Origin: CAZGHF01 sp964525595
GTDB lineage: Bacteria; Patescibacteriota; Minisyncoccia; UBA6257; GWB1-50-10
Direction of reading: 5' to 3'
Assembly: GCA_964525595.1 (NCBI GenBank)
Contig: CAZGHF010000001.1
Coordinates: 1 to 64,000 of the forward strand
DNA length: 64,000 nucleotides
This document shows positions 32,236 to 40,674 of this stretch, in pieces (positions within the stretch are counted from its first letter, which is position 1; each line of letters begins with the position of its first letter). A program made the position numbers and the translations under genes. Under the pieces are notes generated by a model that saw nothing but the letters and a program-made list of their open reading frames with translations, did not search any database and was not told where the DNA came from.

Positions 32236-32718
32236 ATGGAATTGCTTTTTAATAGTTCTTTTGGTTTAAAACTTGACGTGGCTCAGGTGGTGGCGGAGGT
32301 TTTGCGTTTCATGAAAAGCGACCCGAAGCGGCAATACAAAATCATTATCGGGACCGACTCCGAAGCGCTCCGGAGCAAGAACGCCGACTTTGTAACGGCG
32401 GTGGTGGTTCACCGAATCGGCAACGGCGGCCGTTATTTCTGGCGCCGACTCCAAGCCGGCAAGTTCCACACTATTCGCGACCGGATAATAAAAGAAGTGA
32501 TGCTTTCGCTTGAAGCCGCTCACCTCTTTTTGGGAGAACTTAAAAAAGATTCTTCATCTAAAAACTGGAGTTTTGAGATTCACGCCGATATCGGCGAGAA
32601 CGGGCAAACAAAGGTGCTTATTCAGGAAGTGGTTGGAATGATTCGGGCCAATAATTTTGAGGTAAAAACGAAGCCGGAGAGTTACGCCGCGACCAAGGTA
32701 GCCGATAGGCATGTCTAA
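32236..32718 (+). CDS. YkuK-like (DUF458) ribonuclease-H-fold protein
   Basis: 160 aa. Matches the YkuK family: IIIGTDSEAL (first acidic residue of an RNase-H-like fold), FVTAVVVHRIGNGGRYFWRR, EVMLSLEAA, and a C-terminal VKTKPESYAATKVADRH. The family is found in Bacilli and CPR and has no settled biochemical role. The last 8 bases overlap the next gene, also of RNase-H-like fold, so the two are co-translated. Confidence 0.85.
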   Translation: MELLFNSSFGLKLDVAQVVAEVLRFMKSDPKRQYKIIIGTDSEALRSKNADFVTAVVVHRIGNGGRYFWRRLQAGKFHTIRDRIIKEVMLSLEAAHLFLGELKKDSSSKNWSFEIHADIGENGQTKVLIQEVVGMIRANNFEVKTKPESYAATKVADRHV

Positions 32719-33289
32719 AAAAATCGTTTTTGACATTGAAACCAAAAACACCTTCGCCGACGTCGGCGGAGACCAGAATATTGATAAGCTTGAAGTTTCG
32801 GTGGTCGGGGTTTATTCGTACGACAAGGACGAATACATCTGTTTTGACGAGAACGAACTTGATGAGCTGGGTAGGTTTCTGAAGAGTGCCAGCCCCCTCA
32901 TCGGTTTTAGCAGTAAGAGGTTTGATGTGCCGGTCTTGGAAAAATATTTTGATTTTAAATTATCCGCCGTTCCCCATTACGACATCCTGGAAGAGATTAC
33001 GAAAGCTTTCGGTCGGCGAATTGGCTTGGGCGTGCTTGCCGAGGCCAATCTCGGCATCGGCAAAACCAGCCACGGCCTTGAGGCAATCGGGATGTACGCT
33101 CGCGGCGAGATGGAGAAGTTAAAAAATTACTGCCTTCAGGATGTAAAGATAACCAAAGAGATATTCGACCTTATTCGCAACCAGGGTTATCTTTGGATTC
33201 CCCAGCGGGACGTGCCGGACATGATTAAACTCCCTCTGACTTATAAAGAGGAAGATTCGCCGCAAGCTGGATTATTTGGTAATATTTAA
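32711..33289 (+). CDS. RNase-H-like 3'-5' exonuclease domain protein (DEDDy type, YprB-like)
   Basis: 192 aa. ExoI FDIET with its acidic pair (residues 7-9), ExoII-like LIGFSSKRFDVPVL near residue 63, and ExoIII YCLQDVKIT (Y-x3-D form) near residue 140. A DEDDy exonuclease of DnaQ-like fold is the best reading. It overlaps the YkuK-like gene by 8 bases. Substrate (DNA or RNA) is unknown. Confidence 0.82.
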   Translation: MSKKIVFDIETKNTFADVGGDQNIDKLEVSVVGVYSYDKDEYICFDENELDELGRFLKSASPLIGFSSKRFDVPVLEKYFDFKLSAVPHYDILEEITKAFGRRIGLGVLAEANLGIGKTSHGLEAIGMYARGEMEKLKNYCLQDVKITKEIFDLIRNQGYLWIPQRDVPDMIKLPLTYKEEDSPQAGLFGNI

Positions 33290-33295
33290 AGAGAT

Positions 33296-33619
33296 ATGAG
33301 TCCGAAGAAAAATAAAACTTTGGTTACAGTTGTGGTGCTTTTCTTGGCTTTTGGCTTGGTAATCGCTTATGTGCCGCTTCTTTTTGCTCCTTCATCTGAT
33401 GAACCGAGCCAGGTTTATTTTAAGGAACAGCAGCAAGAGATTCCGGTTGATGTACCGGCTGAATTACCGGTAACAGCCCAACTCACATTACCGGTTACCG
33501 AGCCGGAAACGGAAGTTGCTACCACGACTCCAATTGAAGAAGAAATAAGCCTACCCGATAGTTTCAGCGGTCTTGAAGAAGAAAGTGAATCTTTAGAAGA
33601 CTTGTTCGACGGCTTTTAA
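33296..33619 (+). CDS. Small single-pass membrane protein with acidic outside tail
   Basis: 107 aa. KKNK start, membrane segment at residues 9-29 (LVTVVVLFLAFGLVIAYVPLLF), then a proline/threonine/glutamate-rich low-complexity tail (ELPVTAQLTLPVTEPETEVATT) ending in an acidic stretch. No family is recognised. It follows the exonuclease gene by 6 bases. A weak hairpin ACCGAA/TTCGGT with a CCCTTTTT tail follows at about 33625-33655 and may end the transcript. Confidence 0.55.
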   Translation: MSPKKNKTLVTVVVLFLAFGLVIAYVPLLFAPSSDEPSQVYFKEQQQEIPVDVPAELPVTAQLTLPVTEPETEVATTTPIEEEISLPDSFSGLEEESESLEDLFDGF

Positions 33620-33736
33620 TACGTCACCGAAACGTTCGGTAATTTCCCTTTTTGCTTCGCCGATTGGGGTAGAAGTGATAAGATTTATTTAGTTCATCTC
33701 AAGAAGACTTAAAACCCCCAGGGGAGGGATTTAGAT

Positions 33737-34483
33737 ATGGGAATGGTTCTGAAAGTTCTGGAGAGAGCGGGGCCTCGGCCGGAGGATTTCGAGAAGGGAG
33801 CGGTTCACGAGCTTGAGGAAGCTTACCGGTTAAGGAAAACCGCAGTTCGGGCGTCCAAGGCCGGTATCCGAGCCGCGAAGAAGAGAGACGCCCGCGGTGT
33901 CAGTCACGAAAAGGCAAAAATCCAACAGTGTATGCAGAAGATTCAGGCTTTAGACTTGGTGCCCGCCTGGAGACGTGCTGAGTTCATTGACCAAGTGGCG
34001 GCTGAACTCGTGGAACTCGTCTGCTTCGAGTGGCTCTATCCGTACGTCTTCTTCGGGGACGAAATCGGTTCGCCGGAGTTCCTCTCGGCAAAACGGTTGG
34101 AAGTGTCACCTCAGGCGTGGTATCACGGCATTGCCGACGTTCCCGGGGAGCTGGGAAAGGCAGTTACGAGGTATCGCCGGGGTCGGCTTCCACTGAAGGA
34201 GAAAGTTGTTCTTCGTGAGCGGCTGCTAGTGGTCATTCAGGACATCATCTCCTACCTTACGGATGCGACTGATGAGAGCGTTCTCGAGATAACCGGTCAT
34301 GAGAAAGATTTCCGTCGCCGGTTTGAGGGTAAGGTTGCCCGGATTGGCGCGCTCATCAACAGATTGAACGAGGAGATGATTGAATTGCTAGACCGGATTC
34401 AACTCCTGAAGGAAATCCGTCAGGCGGTGAGCGGAACTCCTCGAGAAGAAAAAGAAGCTGGCGGTGAGGACGACTCTTCCTGA
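33737..34483 (+). CDS. Translin-superfamily protein
   Basis: 248 aa, all helical. The C-terminal half matches the translin core: ELVCFEWLYPYVFFGDEIG (helix with acidic residues), WYHGIADVPGELGKAVTRYRRG (the family GLADLxGELRR pattern), and DFRRRFEGKVARIGALINRLNEEMIELL (the RRKVD-type helix). Eukaryotic translin-TRAX (C3PO) and archaeal homologues bind or cut RNA. The TRAX catalytic acidic triad is not clear here. An extra basic N-terminal helix (residues 1-70) precedes the core. It is a standalone cassette with a GGGAGGG ribosome site and a strong terminator at 34511. Confidence 0.72.
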   Translation: MGMVLKVLERAGPRPEDFEKGAVHELEEAYRLRKTAVRASKAGIRAAKKRDARGVSHEKAKIQQCMQKIQALDLVPAWRRAEFIDQVAAELVELVCFEWLYPYVFFGDEIGSPEFLSAKRLEVSPQAWYHGIADVPGELGKAVTRYRRGRLPLKEKVVLRERLLVVIQDIISYLTDATDESVLEITGHEKDFRRRFEGKVARIGALINRLNEEMIELLDRIQLLKEIRQAVSGTPREEKEAGGEDDSS

Positions 34484-34510
34484 AGTAATCCTGTCCCTGT
34501 AAGCACTGGT

Positions 34511-34552
34511 CCCGGCACGAGTATGACAATCGTGCCGGGGCTTCAGTTTTTT
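34511..34552 (+). terminator. Strong terminator of the translin-like cassette
   Basis: Perfect 10-bp stem CCCGGCACGA (34511-34520) with TCGTGCCGGG (34530-34539), 9-base loop, followed by GCTTCAGTTTTTT. Confidence 0.92.
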
Positions 34553-34584
34553 AATGAATTTAGTTATATTAAGAGGACTTGAAA

Positions 34585-36426
34585 ATGAAGATTTTTGGTA
34601 AAAATTTATTCTGGGTGATTGCCACTTTCATCGCCGTGACAATTGTTTTTTCTCTGCTTTTAAATTTAGGAGTAGAGAAACCGCCGGTTTTAAGCATTAG
34701 CCAGGTAACGGAAAAAATAAACGCCGGCGAAGTAAAAAGTATCGCGGTAAAAGGCAACAACCTTGAACTGGTTTTAAAAGATGAAAGTAAAGCGGTCTCG
34801 AGAAAAGAGGAAGAAGCCGGTTTTTCGGAAACCTTAAGGAATTACGGCGTGGAAACGGAGGCGCTCCGCGGCGTTGAACTCAAGGTGGAGGAAGAGAGCG
34901 GTCTCCGTTTCTGGTCGGGCGTTATCATTCCCACCGTTCTTCCTATAATAATAATCGTCTTTATTTTTTGGTGGATTTTCCGCCAGGCTCGCACCGGCGT
35001 TAACCAGGCTTTTACTTTCGGTAAAGCTAACATTCGTGTGTTTTCAGCTTCCCGGAAGAAAGTAACCTTTAATGATGTTGCCGGCTTGAAAGAATCAAAA
35101 GAGGAGCTTGAAGAAATCGTTGACTTTTTGAAAAACCCGAAAAAGTTTCTATCAATCGGTGCCCGGATTCCGCGCGGCGTGCTTCTTTTGGGTCAGCCTG
35201 GGACAGGGAAAACTTTACTCGCGAGGGCAGTGGCCGGTGAAGCAAGCGTCCCTTTCTTTCACCTCTCCGCTTCCGAATTTGTTGAAATGTTCGTCGGAGT
35301 GGGTGCCTCTCGGGTAAGAGATCTTTTTAACACCGCCAAAAAAGTCGCCCCTTCCATTGTTTTTATTGACGAGATTGACGCTGTCGGTCGCGAGCGGGGC
35401 GCCGGCTTGGGCGGGGGGCACGATGAGCGGGAGCAAACCTTGAATCAAATCTTGGTTGAAATGGATGGTTTTGAGCGGGATACGAACGTGATTGTGATAG
35501 CGGCGACCAACCGGCCTGATATTTTGGATTCGGCTCTTCTCCGACCCGGTCGTTTTGACCGGCGAGTGGTGCTTGATATGCCCGGTATTACCGACCGCGA
35601 GGCAATATTAAAAATCCACGTCCGGGAGGTACCGCTTGAGAAAAAGGTAGATTTGAAAGTAGTAGCTATTCGGACGCCGGGATTCTCGGGCGCCGACCTT
35701 GCCAACCTCGTAAATGAAGCGGCGATTCTTACTGCCCGCACCGGTCGCAAAGTCGTTTCTCAGAAAGATTTTTTTGACTCGATTGAGAAAGTAATGCTCG
35801 GCCCTGAACGTAAAAGCCGGGTGATTTCCAAAAATGAAAAAGAAATAACCGCTTATCACGAAGCCGGCCACGCCTTGGTTGCGGCAAGCCTGAAAGAGGC
35901 CGACCCGGTTCACAAGATATCGATAGTCTCCCGCGGAGTTGCTAGTGGCTACACCTTAAAATTGCCAACCGAGGATCGGCGCTTGGCAACCAGGGCCCAG
36001 TTTTTGGCGGACTTAGCCGTTGCTTTCGGTGGCTACGTTGCCGAGATGATAAAATTCGGTGACCTGTCAACCGGTTCTTCCAATGACATCAAACAAGCCA
36101 CAGCCCTTGCCCACCAGATGGTTACCCAGTTCGGGATGAGCGATAAATTGGGTCCCCGGACTTTCGGCAAAAATCAGGAACTCATTTTTCTCGGTCGGGA
36201 AATCTCATCTGAGAAAGATTATTCGGAAACGGTTGCTTCAATCATTGATGAGGAAGTGAACAACTTCATTAATAAAGCGCTCCAAGCAGCGAAAAGGATA
36301 GTTTCCACCAGAAAAAAAGCTCTTGAGAAAATTGCAAAGACGTTGATAGAAAAGGAAACTCTCGAGCAGGAAGAATTTTACAAAATAATAAAAAGCTTTA
36401 AACTAAAACCGGTGACTATAAGGTAA
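34585..36426 (+). CDS. ftsH: ATP-dependent membrane zinc protease FtsH
   Basis: 613 aa from the ATG at 34585, with AGAGGA upstream (a TTG two codons earlier is possible). Two N-terminal membrane segments (about residues 7-27 and 108-128) flank a periplasmic loop. AAA module: Walker A GQPGTGKTL, Walker B IVFIDEIDA, second region of homology ATNRPDILDSALLRPGRFDRR. Zinc protease motif HEAGH near residue 425, with the third ligand in GDLSTGSSNDI. It degrades misfolded membrane proteins. Normal length, standalone, followed by two tRNAs. Confidence 0.97.
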   Translation: MKIFGKNLFWVIATFIAVTIVFSLLLNLGVEKPPVLSISQVTEKINAGEVKSIAVKGNNLELVLKDESKAVSRKEEEAGFSETLRNYGVETEALRGVELKVEEESGLRFWSGVIIPTVLPIIIIVFIFWWIFRQARTGVNQAFTFGKANIRVFSASRKKVTFNDVAGLKESKEELEEIVDFLKNPKKFLSIGARIPRGVLLLGQPGTGKTLLARAVAGEASVPFFHLSASEFVEMFVGVGASRVRDLFNTAKKVAPSIVFIDEIDAVGRERGAGLGGGHDEREQTLNQILVEMDGFERDTNVIVIAATNRPDILDSALLRPGRFDRRVVLDMPGITDREAILKIHVREVPLEKKVDLKVVAIRTPGFSGADLANLVNEAAILTARTGRKVVSQKDFFDSIEKVMLGPERKSRVISKNEKEITAYHEAGHALVAASLKEADPVHKISIVSRGVASGYTLKLPTEDRRLATRAQFLADLAVAFGGYVAEMIKFGDLSTGSSNDIKQATALAHQMVTQFGMSDKLGPRTFGKNQELIFLGREISSEKDYSETVASIIDEEVNNFINKALQAAKRIVSTRKKALEKIAKTLIEKETLEQEEFYKIIKSFKLKPVTIR

Positions 36427-36428
36427 TT

Positions 36429-36501
36429 GGGTCAGTAGCTTAGCGGCTAAAGCACCAAGCTTATACCTTGGCGATCGAAGGTTCGAGTCCTTCCTGACCC
36501 A
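36429..36501 (+). tRNA. tRNA-Ile (anticodon TAT)
   Basis: Acceptor GGGTCAG/CTGACCC, D-stem GCTT/AAGC, anticodon stem CCAAG/CTTGG with loop CTTATAC, so anticodon TAT, T-stem GAAGG/CCTTC. A UAU anticodon reads AUA directly; most bacteria use a CAU tRNA with lysidine instead. CCA is not encoded. Starts 2 bases after the ftsH stop. Confidence 0.9.
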
Positions 36502-36509
36502 CCGACTCC

Positions 36510-36581
36510 GCGCGCTTAGCTCAGTGGTAGAGCGACTCGTTTACACCGAGTAGGTCCGGGGTTCGATCCCCTGAGCGCGCA
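36510..36581 (+). tRNA. tRNA-Val (anticodon TAC)
   Basis: Acceptor GCGCGCT/AGCGCGC, anticodon stem ACTCG/CGAGT with loop TTTACAC, so anticodon TAC; T-arm CGGGG/CCCCT with GTTCGAT loop. CCA is not encoded. Eight bases after tRNA-Ile, so the two are probably processed from one transcript. Confidence 0.95.
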
Positions 36582-36624
36582 CAAGATCAGCCTCGTTCAA
36601 AAAAGCCTTAATGCATTTTTTTCT

Positions 36625-36658
36625 TTCTACCCAATATGCGATCGCATATTGGGTAGAA
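36625..36658. repeat. 34-bp perfect palindrome between tRNA-Val and xerC/D
   Basis: Halves of 17 bases are exact reverse complements: ends TTCTACCC and GGGTAGAA, centre GCGATCGC. The ends resemble but do not match the GTTGCCC family. It lies 5 bases past the stop of the minus-strand recombinase gene. A T-run precedes it on the plus strand but none follows on either strand, so a classic terminator is unlikely. Confidence 0.7.
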
Positions 36659-36663
36659 GAGTA

Positions 36664-37548
36664 TTATTTTCTCCTTCTTCCGTGAAAAACTTCGTGGATT
36701 TCGCGGAGTTCTTTGTTTGTGAGGTGAGTGTAGATTTGAGTGGAGGAGATGTTGGCGTGACCCAGGAGTTCCTGAACCGAACGCAAGTCGGCGCCGTTTA
36801 TTAATAGGTCCGTCGCAAATGAGTGTCGGATTTGGTGGGGGTGGACTTTCTTTGAGATGCCGGCTTCGCGAGCTCGAGCATCAATCAAGCGCTGAACGGC
36901 CCGGGCGCTGATCCGGCCAATTACCTTTCCACCTTTGGACAAACTGGTAAACAGGGCGTCTTCTGTGTCATCACGCTTTCCGAGATAATCCTTCAGCGCT
37001 TTTTTTGCTCCGTCCGATAAAAACACAACCCTTAATTTGCCGCCTTTGCCCCGGATAGAAATTTCGCCCCGTTTCAAGTCGATCGTTCGCAGCAGGCTGC
37101 AGAGCTCCGAGAGTCGGAGACCAGTTGAGAAAAATGTTTCCAATATTGCCCGGTCGCGGAGAGCGCGCAGACTATTATCCCTCGGTGCCCTCAGGAGTCG
37201 CTCGAGTTCGGCATAGTCCAAAGTCTCGATTTCGCGGCGGGACACTTTCGGTAATTCGATTGTTTCGGGGGAGAGAACGGGCAGCTCCCGCCTTACCAGG
37301 TATTTGAGAAAATTCCTGATGGCGATTACGTAATAGCTCTGAGTGATTTTTTTCAAGTTCTCCCGGGCGAGAGCGACCCGGAATTCCCTTATTTTTTCCC
37401 TCGTGATGTCGGATATTTTGCTCACATCGGTTTTTTTTATGAAGGTCTTGAGGTAGCGCTCGTAATTCTCCCGTGTCTTCGGCGAGCGGTTTTTTTCAAT
37501 TTCCAGATAGTCAAGATATTCTTTTAGAAGTTTTTCTATTTCGGTCAT
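36664..37548 (-). CDS. Tyrosine recombinase, XerC/XerD type
   Basis: 294 aa, full length. N-terminal SAM-like core-binding domain (residues 1-90, ENYERYLKTF) and C-terminal catalytic domain with arginine in STGLRLSELCSL, lysine in KGGKLRVVF, HQIRHSFAT, and the nucleophile tyrosine in NISSTQIYTH. Xer enzymes resolve chromosome dimers at dif with FtsK, whose gene is also here. It could equally be an integrase for tRNA-linked elements; two tRNA genes and a palindrome lie next to it. No dif-like site was identified. Confidence 0.92.
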   Translation of the reverse strand: MTEIEKLLKEYLDYLEIEKNRSPKTRENYERYLKTFIKKTDVSKISDITREKIREFRVALARENLKKITQSYYVIAIRNFLKYLVRRELPVLSPETIELPKVSRREIETLDYAELERLLRAPRDNSLRALRDRAILETFFSTGLRLSELCSLLRTIDLKRGEISIRGKGGKLRVVFLSDGAKKALKDYLGKRDDTEDALFTSLSKGGKVIGRISARAVQRLIDARAREAGISKKVHPHQIRHSFATDLLINGADLRSVQELLGHANISSTQIYTHLTNKELREIHEVFHGRRRK

Positions 37549-37621
37549 TAAATAACATTATACCTCAACTGTCGTAAAATGGAGATTGTTGCATCAAAGA
37601 GTTTTTGACACAAAATCTCGC

Positions 37622-37662
37622 GAAGATTTTACAACGCTCCTCGAAAACGTCGTAAAATCTTC
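37622..37662 (+). promoter_or_regulatory. Long hairpin in the rpsO leader
   Basis: GAAGATTTTACAACG (37622-37636) pairs with CGTCGTAAAATCTTC (37648-37662), one mismatch in 15, loop of 11. No T-tract follows. It lies 50 bases before the rpsO start, where S15 autoregulatory structures are found in other bacteria. TTGACA-like hexamers occur on both sides (37605 and 37667). Confidence 0.45.
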
Positions 37663-37711
37663 ACCTTTGACATTCCTTATAACCTATGGTAACCTCTATA
37701 AATCTACGAAA

Positions 37712-37972
37712 ATGCTTTCAAAAAGAAAGAAACAGACGGTTGTTAAGGAGCATCAGAAACACGAAACCGACACCGGTTCAGCTGAAGTTCAAATTGGCCT
37801 TCTAACAAGAAGAATAGAGGAGCTTGCCGGTCACTTGAAGAAACACTCCAAAGACCATCATTCCAGGCGAGGACTTTTGATGATGGTTGGTAAACGCCGC
37901 CGTTTTCTTCAGTATCTTAGCCGGGAAGACGAGAAAGCCCATAACAAAATTACGAAGAAACTAAAACTTTAG
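37712..37972 (+). CDS. rpsO: 30S ribosomal protein S15
   Basis: 86 aa from the ATG at 37712; an extended frame upstream to 37586 is leader sequence. S15 signature: HETDTGSAEVQIGLLTRRIEELAGHLKKHSKDHHSRRGLLMMVGKRRRFLQYL. It binds the 16S rRNA central domain early in 30S assembly. Length is normal. It heads rpsO, NYN-domain gene and pnp; rpsO next to pnp is a conserved bacterial order, here with one gene between. Confidence 0.96.
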   Translation: MLSKRKKQTVVKEHQKHETDTGSAEVQIGLLTRRIEELAGHLKKHSKDHHSRRGLLMMVGKRRRFLQYLSREDEKAHNKITKKLKL

Positions 37973-37974
37973 AT

Positions 37975-38541
37975 ATGGCAATTGACGCTAACGAAAAAGC
38001 TCATCCCTCTCAGAGAGTGGGAGTTTTTGTTGATGTCCAGAACATTTATCACTCAGCCAAGAACCTTTTAAATTCTCGGGTAAACTTCAAGGAACTTTTA
38101 AAGAATATCGTCGGCGACCGGCATCTTATAAGAGCGATGGCCTACGTCGTCACGAGTGAGACGGCTTTGGGTGAAGAATCTTTTTTTGAAGCTCTCCGGA
38201 AAACCGGCTTTGAACTTCGAAATAAGGATCTCCTTATTTATCCGGGCGGTGTCAAGAAAGCCGACTGGGACGTAGGACTTGCAGTTGACGCCATCAGAAT
38301 GGCGACTTCTCTCGATGTAATAATCCTCGTGACCGGCGACGGCGATTTCGTTCCTCTGGTTGAATACTTGAAATGGGGTTTAGGCAAACAGGTTGAAGTA
38401 GCGGCTTTTAGCCGGACCACCTCTTCTCGGCTGAAGGAGTCGGCTGACAATTTTGTTGAATTGGAAAACATTCCCCGCATTCTTCTTAGAATCAGGAAAA
38501 AAGCAGTCGCCAACAATATGAATAAAGGCAAACGGCGTTAA
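37975..38541 (+). CDS. NYN-domain protein (LabA/DUF88 family, PIN-like nuclease fold)
   Basis: 188 aa. PIN-like fold with conserved acidic residues: VGVFVDVQNIYHSAK near residue 17, KKADWDVGLAVDAI near residue 98, and ILVTGDGDFVPLVEYL near residue 118. NYN proteins are predicted ribonucleases. It lies between rpsO and pnp, 2 bases after rpsO, which supports a role in RNA processing or turnover. Confidence 0.9.
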   Translation: MAIDANEKAHPSQRVGVFVDVQNIYHSAKNLLNSRVNFKELLKNIVGDRHLIRAMAYVVTSETALGEESFFEALRKTGFELRNKDLLIYPGGVKKADWDVGLAVDAIRMATSLDVIILVTGDGDFVPLVEYLKWGLGKQVEVAAFSRTTSSRLKESADNFVELENIPRILLRIRKKAVANNMNKGKRR

Positions 38542-38585
38542 CCTGCATTATTGAAAAACAGATTGACATTGTTCGTGAAAAATCT

Positions 38586-40628
38586 ATGGATTTAAACAGA
38601 AAAATTTACAAAACCAAAGTCGGCGGCGAGGAATTAACCCTTGAGATTTCCAAATTGGCTCAGAAAGCCGACGGTGCGGTTTTGGCGCGGTACGGTGCAA
38701 CTGCAGTGCTTGCAACCGTAGTGATGTCGGAAAAAAACGGGACGAGTGACTTTTTCCCGCTTACCGTTGATTATGAAGAGAAATTTTACGCGGCGGGTAA
38801 AATCCTCGGCTCGAGATTTATAAGGCGCGAGGGTCGGCCGTCCGACGAGGCCACTCTTTCCGCTCGGCTTATTGACCGAACCATCCGCCCGCTTTTTGAC
38901 GAGCGCTTAAGAAGAGAAATTCAGGTGACGGCAACCATTCTTGCTTACGACGAGAAACACGACCCGGATGTGCCGGCTCTCATCGCCGTTTCAACTGCTC
39001 TAGGAATCTCCGATATTCCCTGGGATGGACCGGTAGCGGGAGTGCGAATAATGAAGAACGGAGAAGAAAAAATTTTGTATAATGCATTTTTCGCCGGGCC
39101 CAAAGGACGGGTAAATATGATTGAATTTGAAGGCCAGGAAACAAAGGAGGAAGAACTTATCCGGGTTTTCAATGAAAGCACTAAAGAAATCGATAAACTC
39201 ATCGATTTTCAGGAAAATATCATAGAAGAAATTGGCAAACCGAAGACCAAAGTCGAATTAATTGAGGTTGACCCGAGAATTCAGAAGCAAGTCAGAGATT
39301 TCATAAGCAAAGACCTTGAGAAAGCAATCAAAGAAAAAACTTTAGGGGAGTTAAAGCGTAACCTGATGAGTCACCTTGAGGAGTCGGATGAATCGGCCGA
39401 GTCTTTGAGCATGGCCAGCATCGTCTTCGAGGACGAAATCGGCAATTCCTTAAAGAAAGAAATCCTGGAGAAAGAGAGCCGTTCCGACGGCAGGAAGCTG
39501 GACGAAGTTCGACCCCTTTATGGCGAAGTCGGAATTTTTGAGAGAATCCACGGCTCCGGTCTTTTTATCCGTGGTGAAACTCAGGTTCTTGCAATTACAA
39601 CCCTTGCACCGTTATCAGCCGGTCAGCTCGTCGAAACGATGAAATTTACCGGTAAAAAGAAATTCATGCTTCACTACAACTTTCCGAAATTTTCGGTTGG
39701 TGAAGCCGGCCGCTCCCGCGGTCCTGGCCGCCGGGAAATTGGTCACGGTACCCTTGCTGCAAAATCGGTACAAGCGGTCTTGCCAACTGAAGAGGAATTT
39801 CCCTACACCATAAGAGTGGTAACCGAAACGCTTTCTTCAAACGGCTCGACATCAATGGCTTCCGCTTGTGCCACTTCACTTTCTTTAATGGATGCGGGTG
39901 TGCCCTTAAAGAAACACGTTGCCGGTATTTCAGTCGGTATAGTTTTGGATAAAGAGAAAGATGGTTTCAAGCTTTTGACTGACATCCAGGGCCCCGAGGA
40001 CCATCATGGCGGCATGGACCTCAAGGTGGCTGGCACCGATGACGGCGTAACCGCGGTTCAGATGGACGTGAAAATCAGAGGAATAACCCCCGAGATTTTT
40101 GAGAAGGCTCTTGGTCAAGCCAAGGACGCAAGAGAAAAAATTTTAAAATTAATGAAGGATACAATCCCCGCGCCGCGGCCGGAAATATCTTCCTTTGCGC
40201 CGACCATCCTTACTTTGAATATCAAACCGGAGTCAATAGGAGAGGTAATTGGTCCTGGAGGACGGACTATAAACGGCATTATCGATTCGGTCGGTAATGA
40301 TACCACGATTGACATTGAAGAGGATGGTCGGGTTTTTATTGCGAGCTCGAGTCGGGAGTCCGCCGAGAAAGCACTTCTGCGTGTAAAGGCGATAGTAAGA
40401 GAGTACAAACCGGGCGAAATCGTTGAAGGACCGGTTGTTCGTGCCCTTGATTTTGGCGCGATTGTTGATTTGGGCGGTGGCCGGGACGGCATGATTCACG
40501 TCTCCGAACTAAAAGACGGCTTCGTCAAGAAGGTTGAAGATGTGGTGAAAATTGGTGATGTCGTGAAAGCAAAAGTGTTGAGGGTGGAGAACGGCCGTAT
40601 TGCTCTCTCATTAAAGAACGTGAAATAA
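38586..40628 (+). CDS. pnp: Polyribonucleotide nucleotidyltransferase (PNPase)
   Basis: 680 aa. Phosphorolytic 3'-5' exoribonuclease. Order: RNase PH domain 1 (residues 1-215, with FFPLTVDYEEKFYAAGKI), helical linker, RNase PH domain 2 (residues 300-535, with HYNFPKFSVGEAG and SNGSTSMASACATSLSLMDAGVPLK), KH domain (IGEVIGPGGRTINGI, near 550) and S1 domain (residues 612-680). Catalytic DxxxxxMD-like segment: FKLLTDIQGPEDHHGGMD. Slightly short but complete. Confidence 0.97.
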   Translation: MDLNRKIYKTKVGGEELTLEISKLAQKADGAVLARYGATAVLATVVMSEKNGTSDFFPLTVDYEEKFYAAGKILGSRFIRREGRPSDEATLSARLIDRTIRPLFDERLRREIQVTATILAYDEKHDPDVPALIAVSTALGISDIPWDGPVAGVRIMKNGEEKILYNAFFAGPKGRVNMIEFEGQETKEEELIRVFNESTKEIDKLIDFQENIIEEIGKPKTKVELIEVDPRIQKQVRDFISKDLEKAIKEKTLGELKRNLMSHLEESDESAESLSMASIVFEDEIGNSLKKEILEKESRSDGRKLDEVRPLYGEVGIFERIHGSGLFIRGETQVLAITTLAPLSAGQLVETMKFTGKKKFMLHYNFPKFSVGEAGRSRGPGRREIGHGTLAAKSVQAVLPTEEEFPYTIRVVTETLSSNGSTSMASACATSLSLMDAGVPLKKHVAGISVGIVLDKEKDGFKLLTDIQGPEDHHGGMDLKVAGTDDGVTAVQMDVKIRGITPEIFEKALGQAKDAREKILKLMKDTIPAPRPEISSFAPTILTLNIKPESIGEVIGPGGRTINGIIDSVGNDTTIDIEEDGRVFIASSSRESAEKALLRVKAIVREYKPGEIVEGPVVRALDFGAIVDLGGGRDGMIHVSELKDGFVKKVEDVVKIGDVVKAKVLRVENGRIALSLKNVK

Positions 40629-40652
40629 TATTTATCCACAGGAGGATAAAAT
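40629..40652 (+). other. Small hairpin with a DnaA-box-like core after pnp
   Basis: TTTATCC and GGATAAA flank ACAGGA around 40630-40649. The left arm contains TTATCCACA, the consensus DnaA box, but it is alone. It could also be the ribosome site (CAGGAGGA) region of the next gene or a weak attenuator. Confidence 0.3.
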
Positions 40653-40674
40653 CTAATAATTTATAATTAAAGAA

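Noticed and set aside
40631..40639. Consensus DnaA box TTATCCACA as part of an origin
   Set aside because: Single site between pnp and its neighbour, with no cluster of boxes and no dnaA or dnaN.
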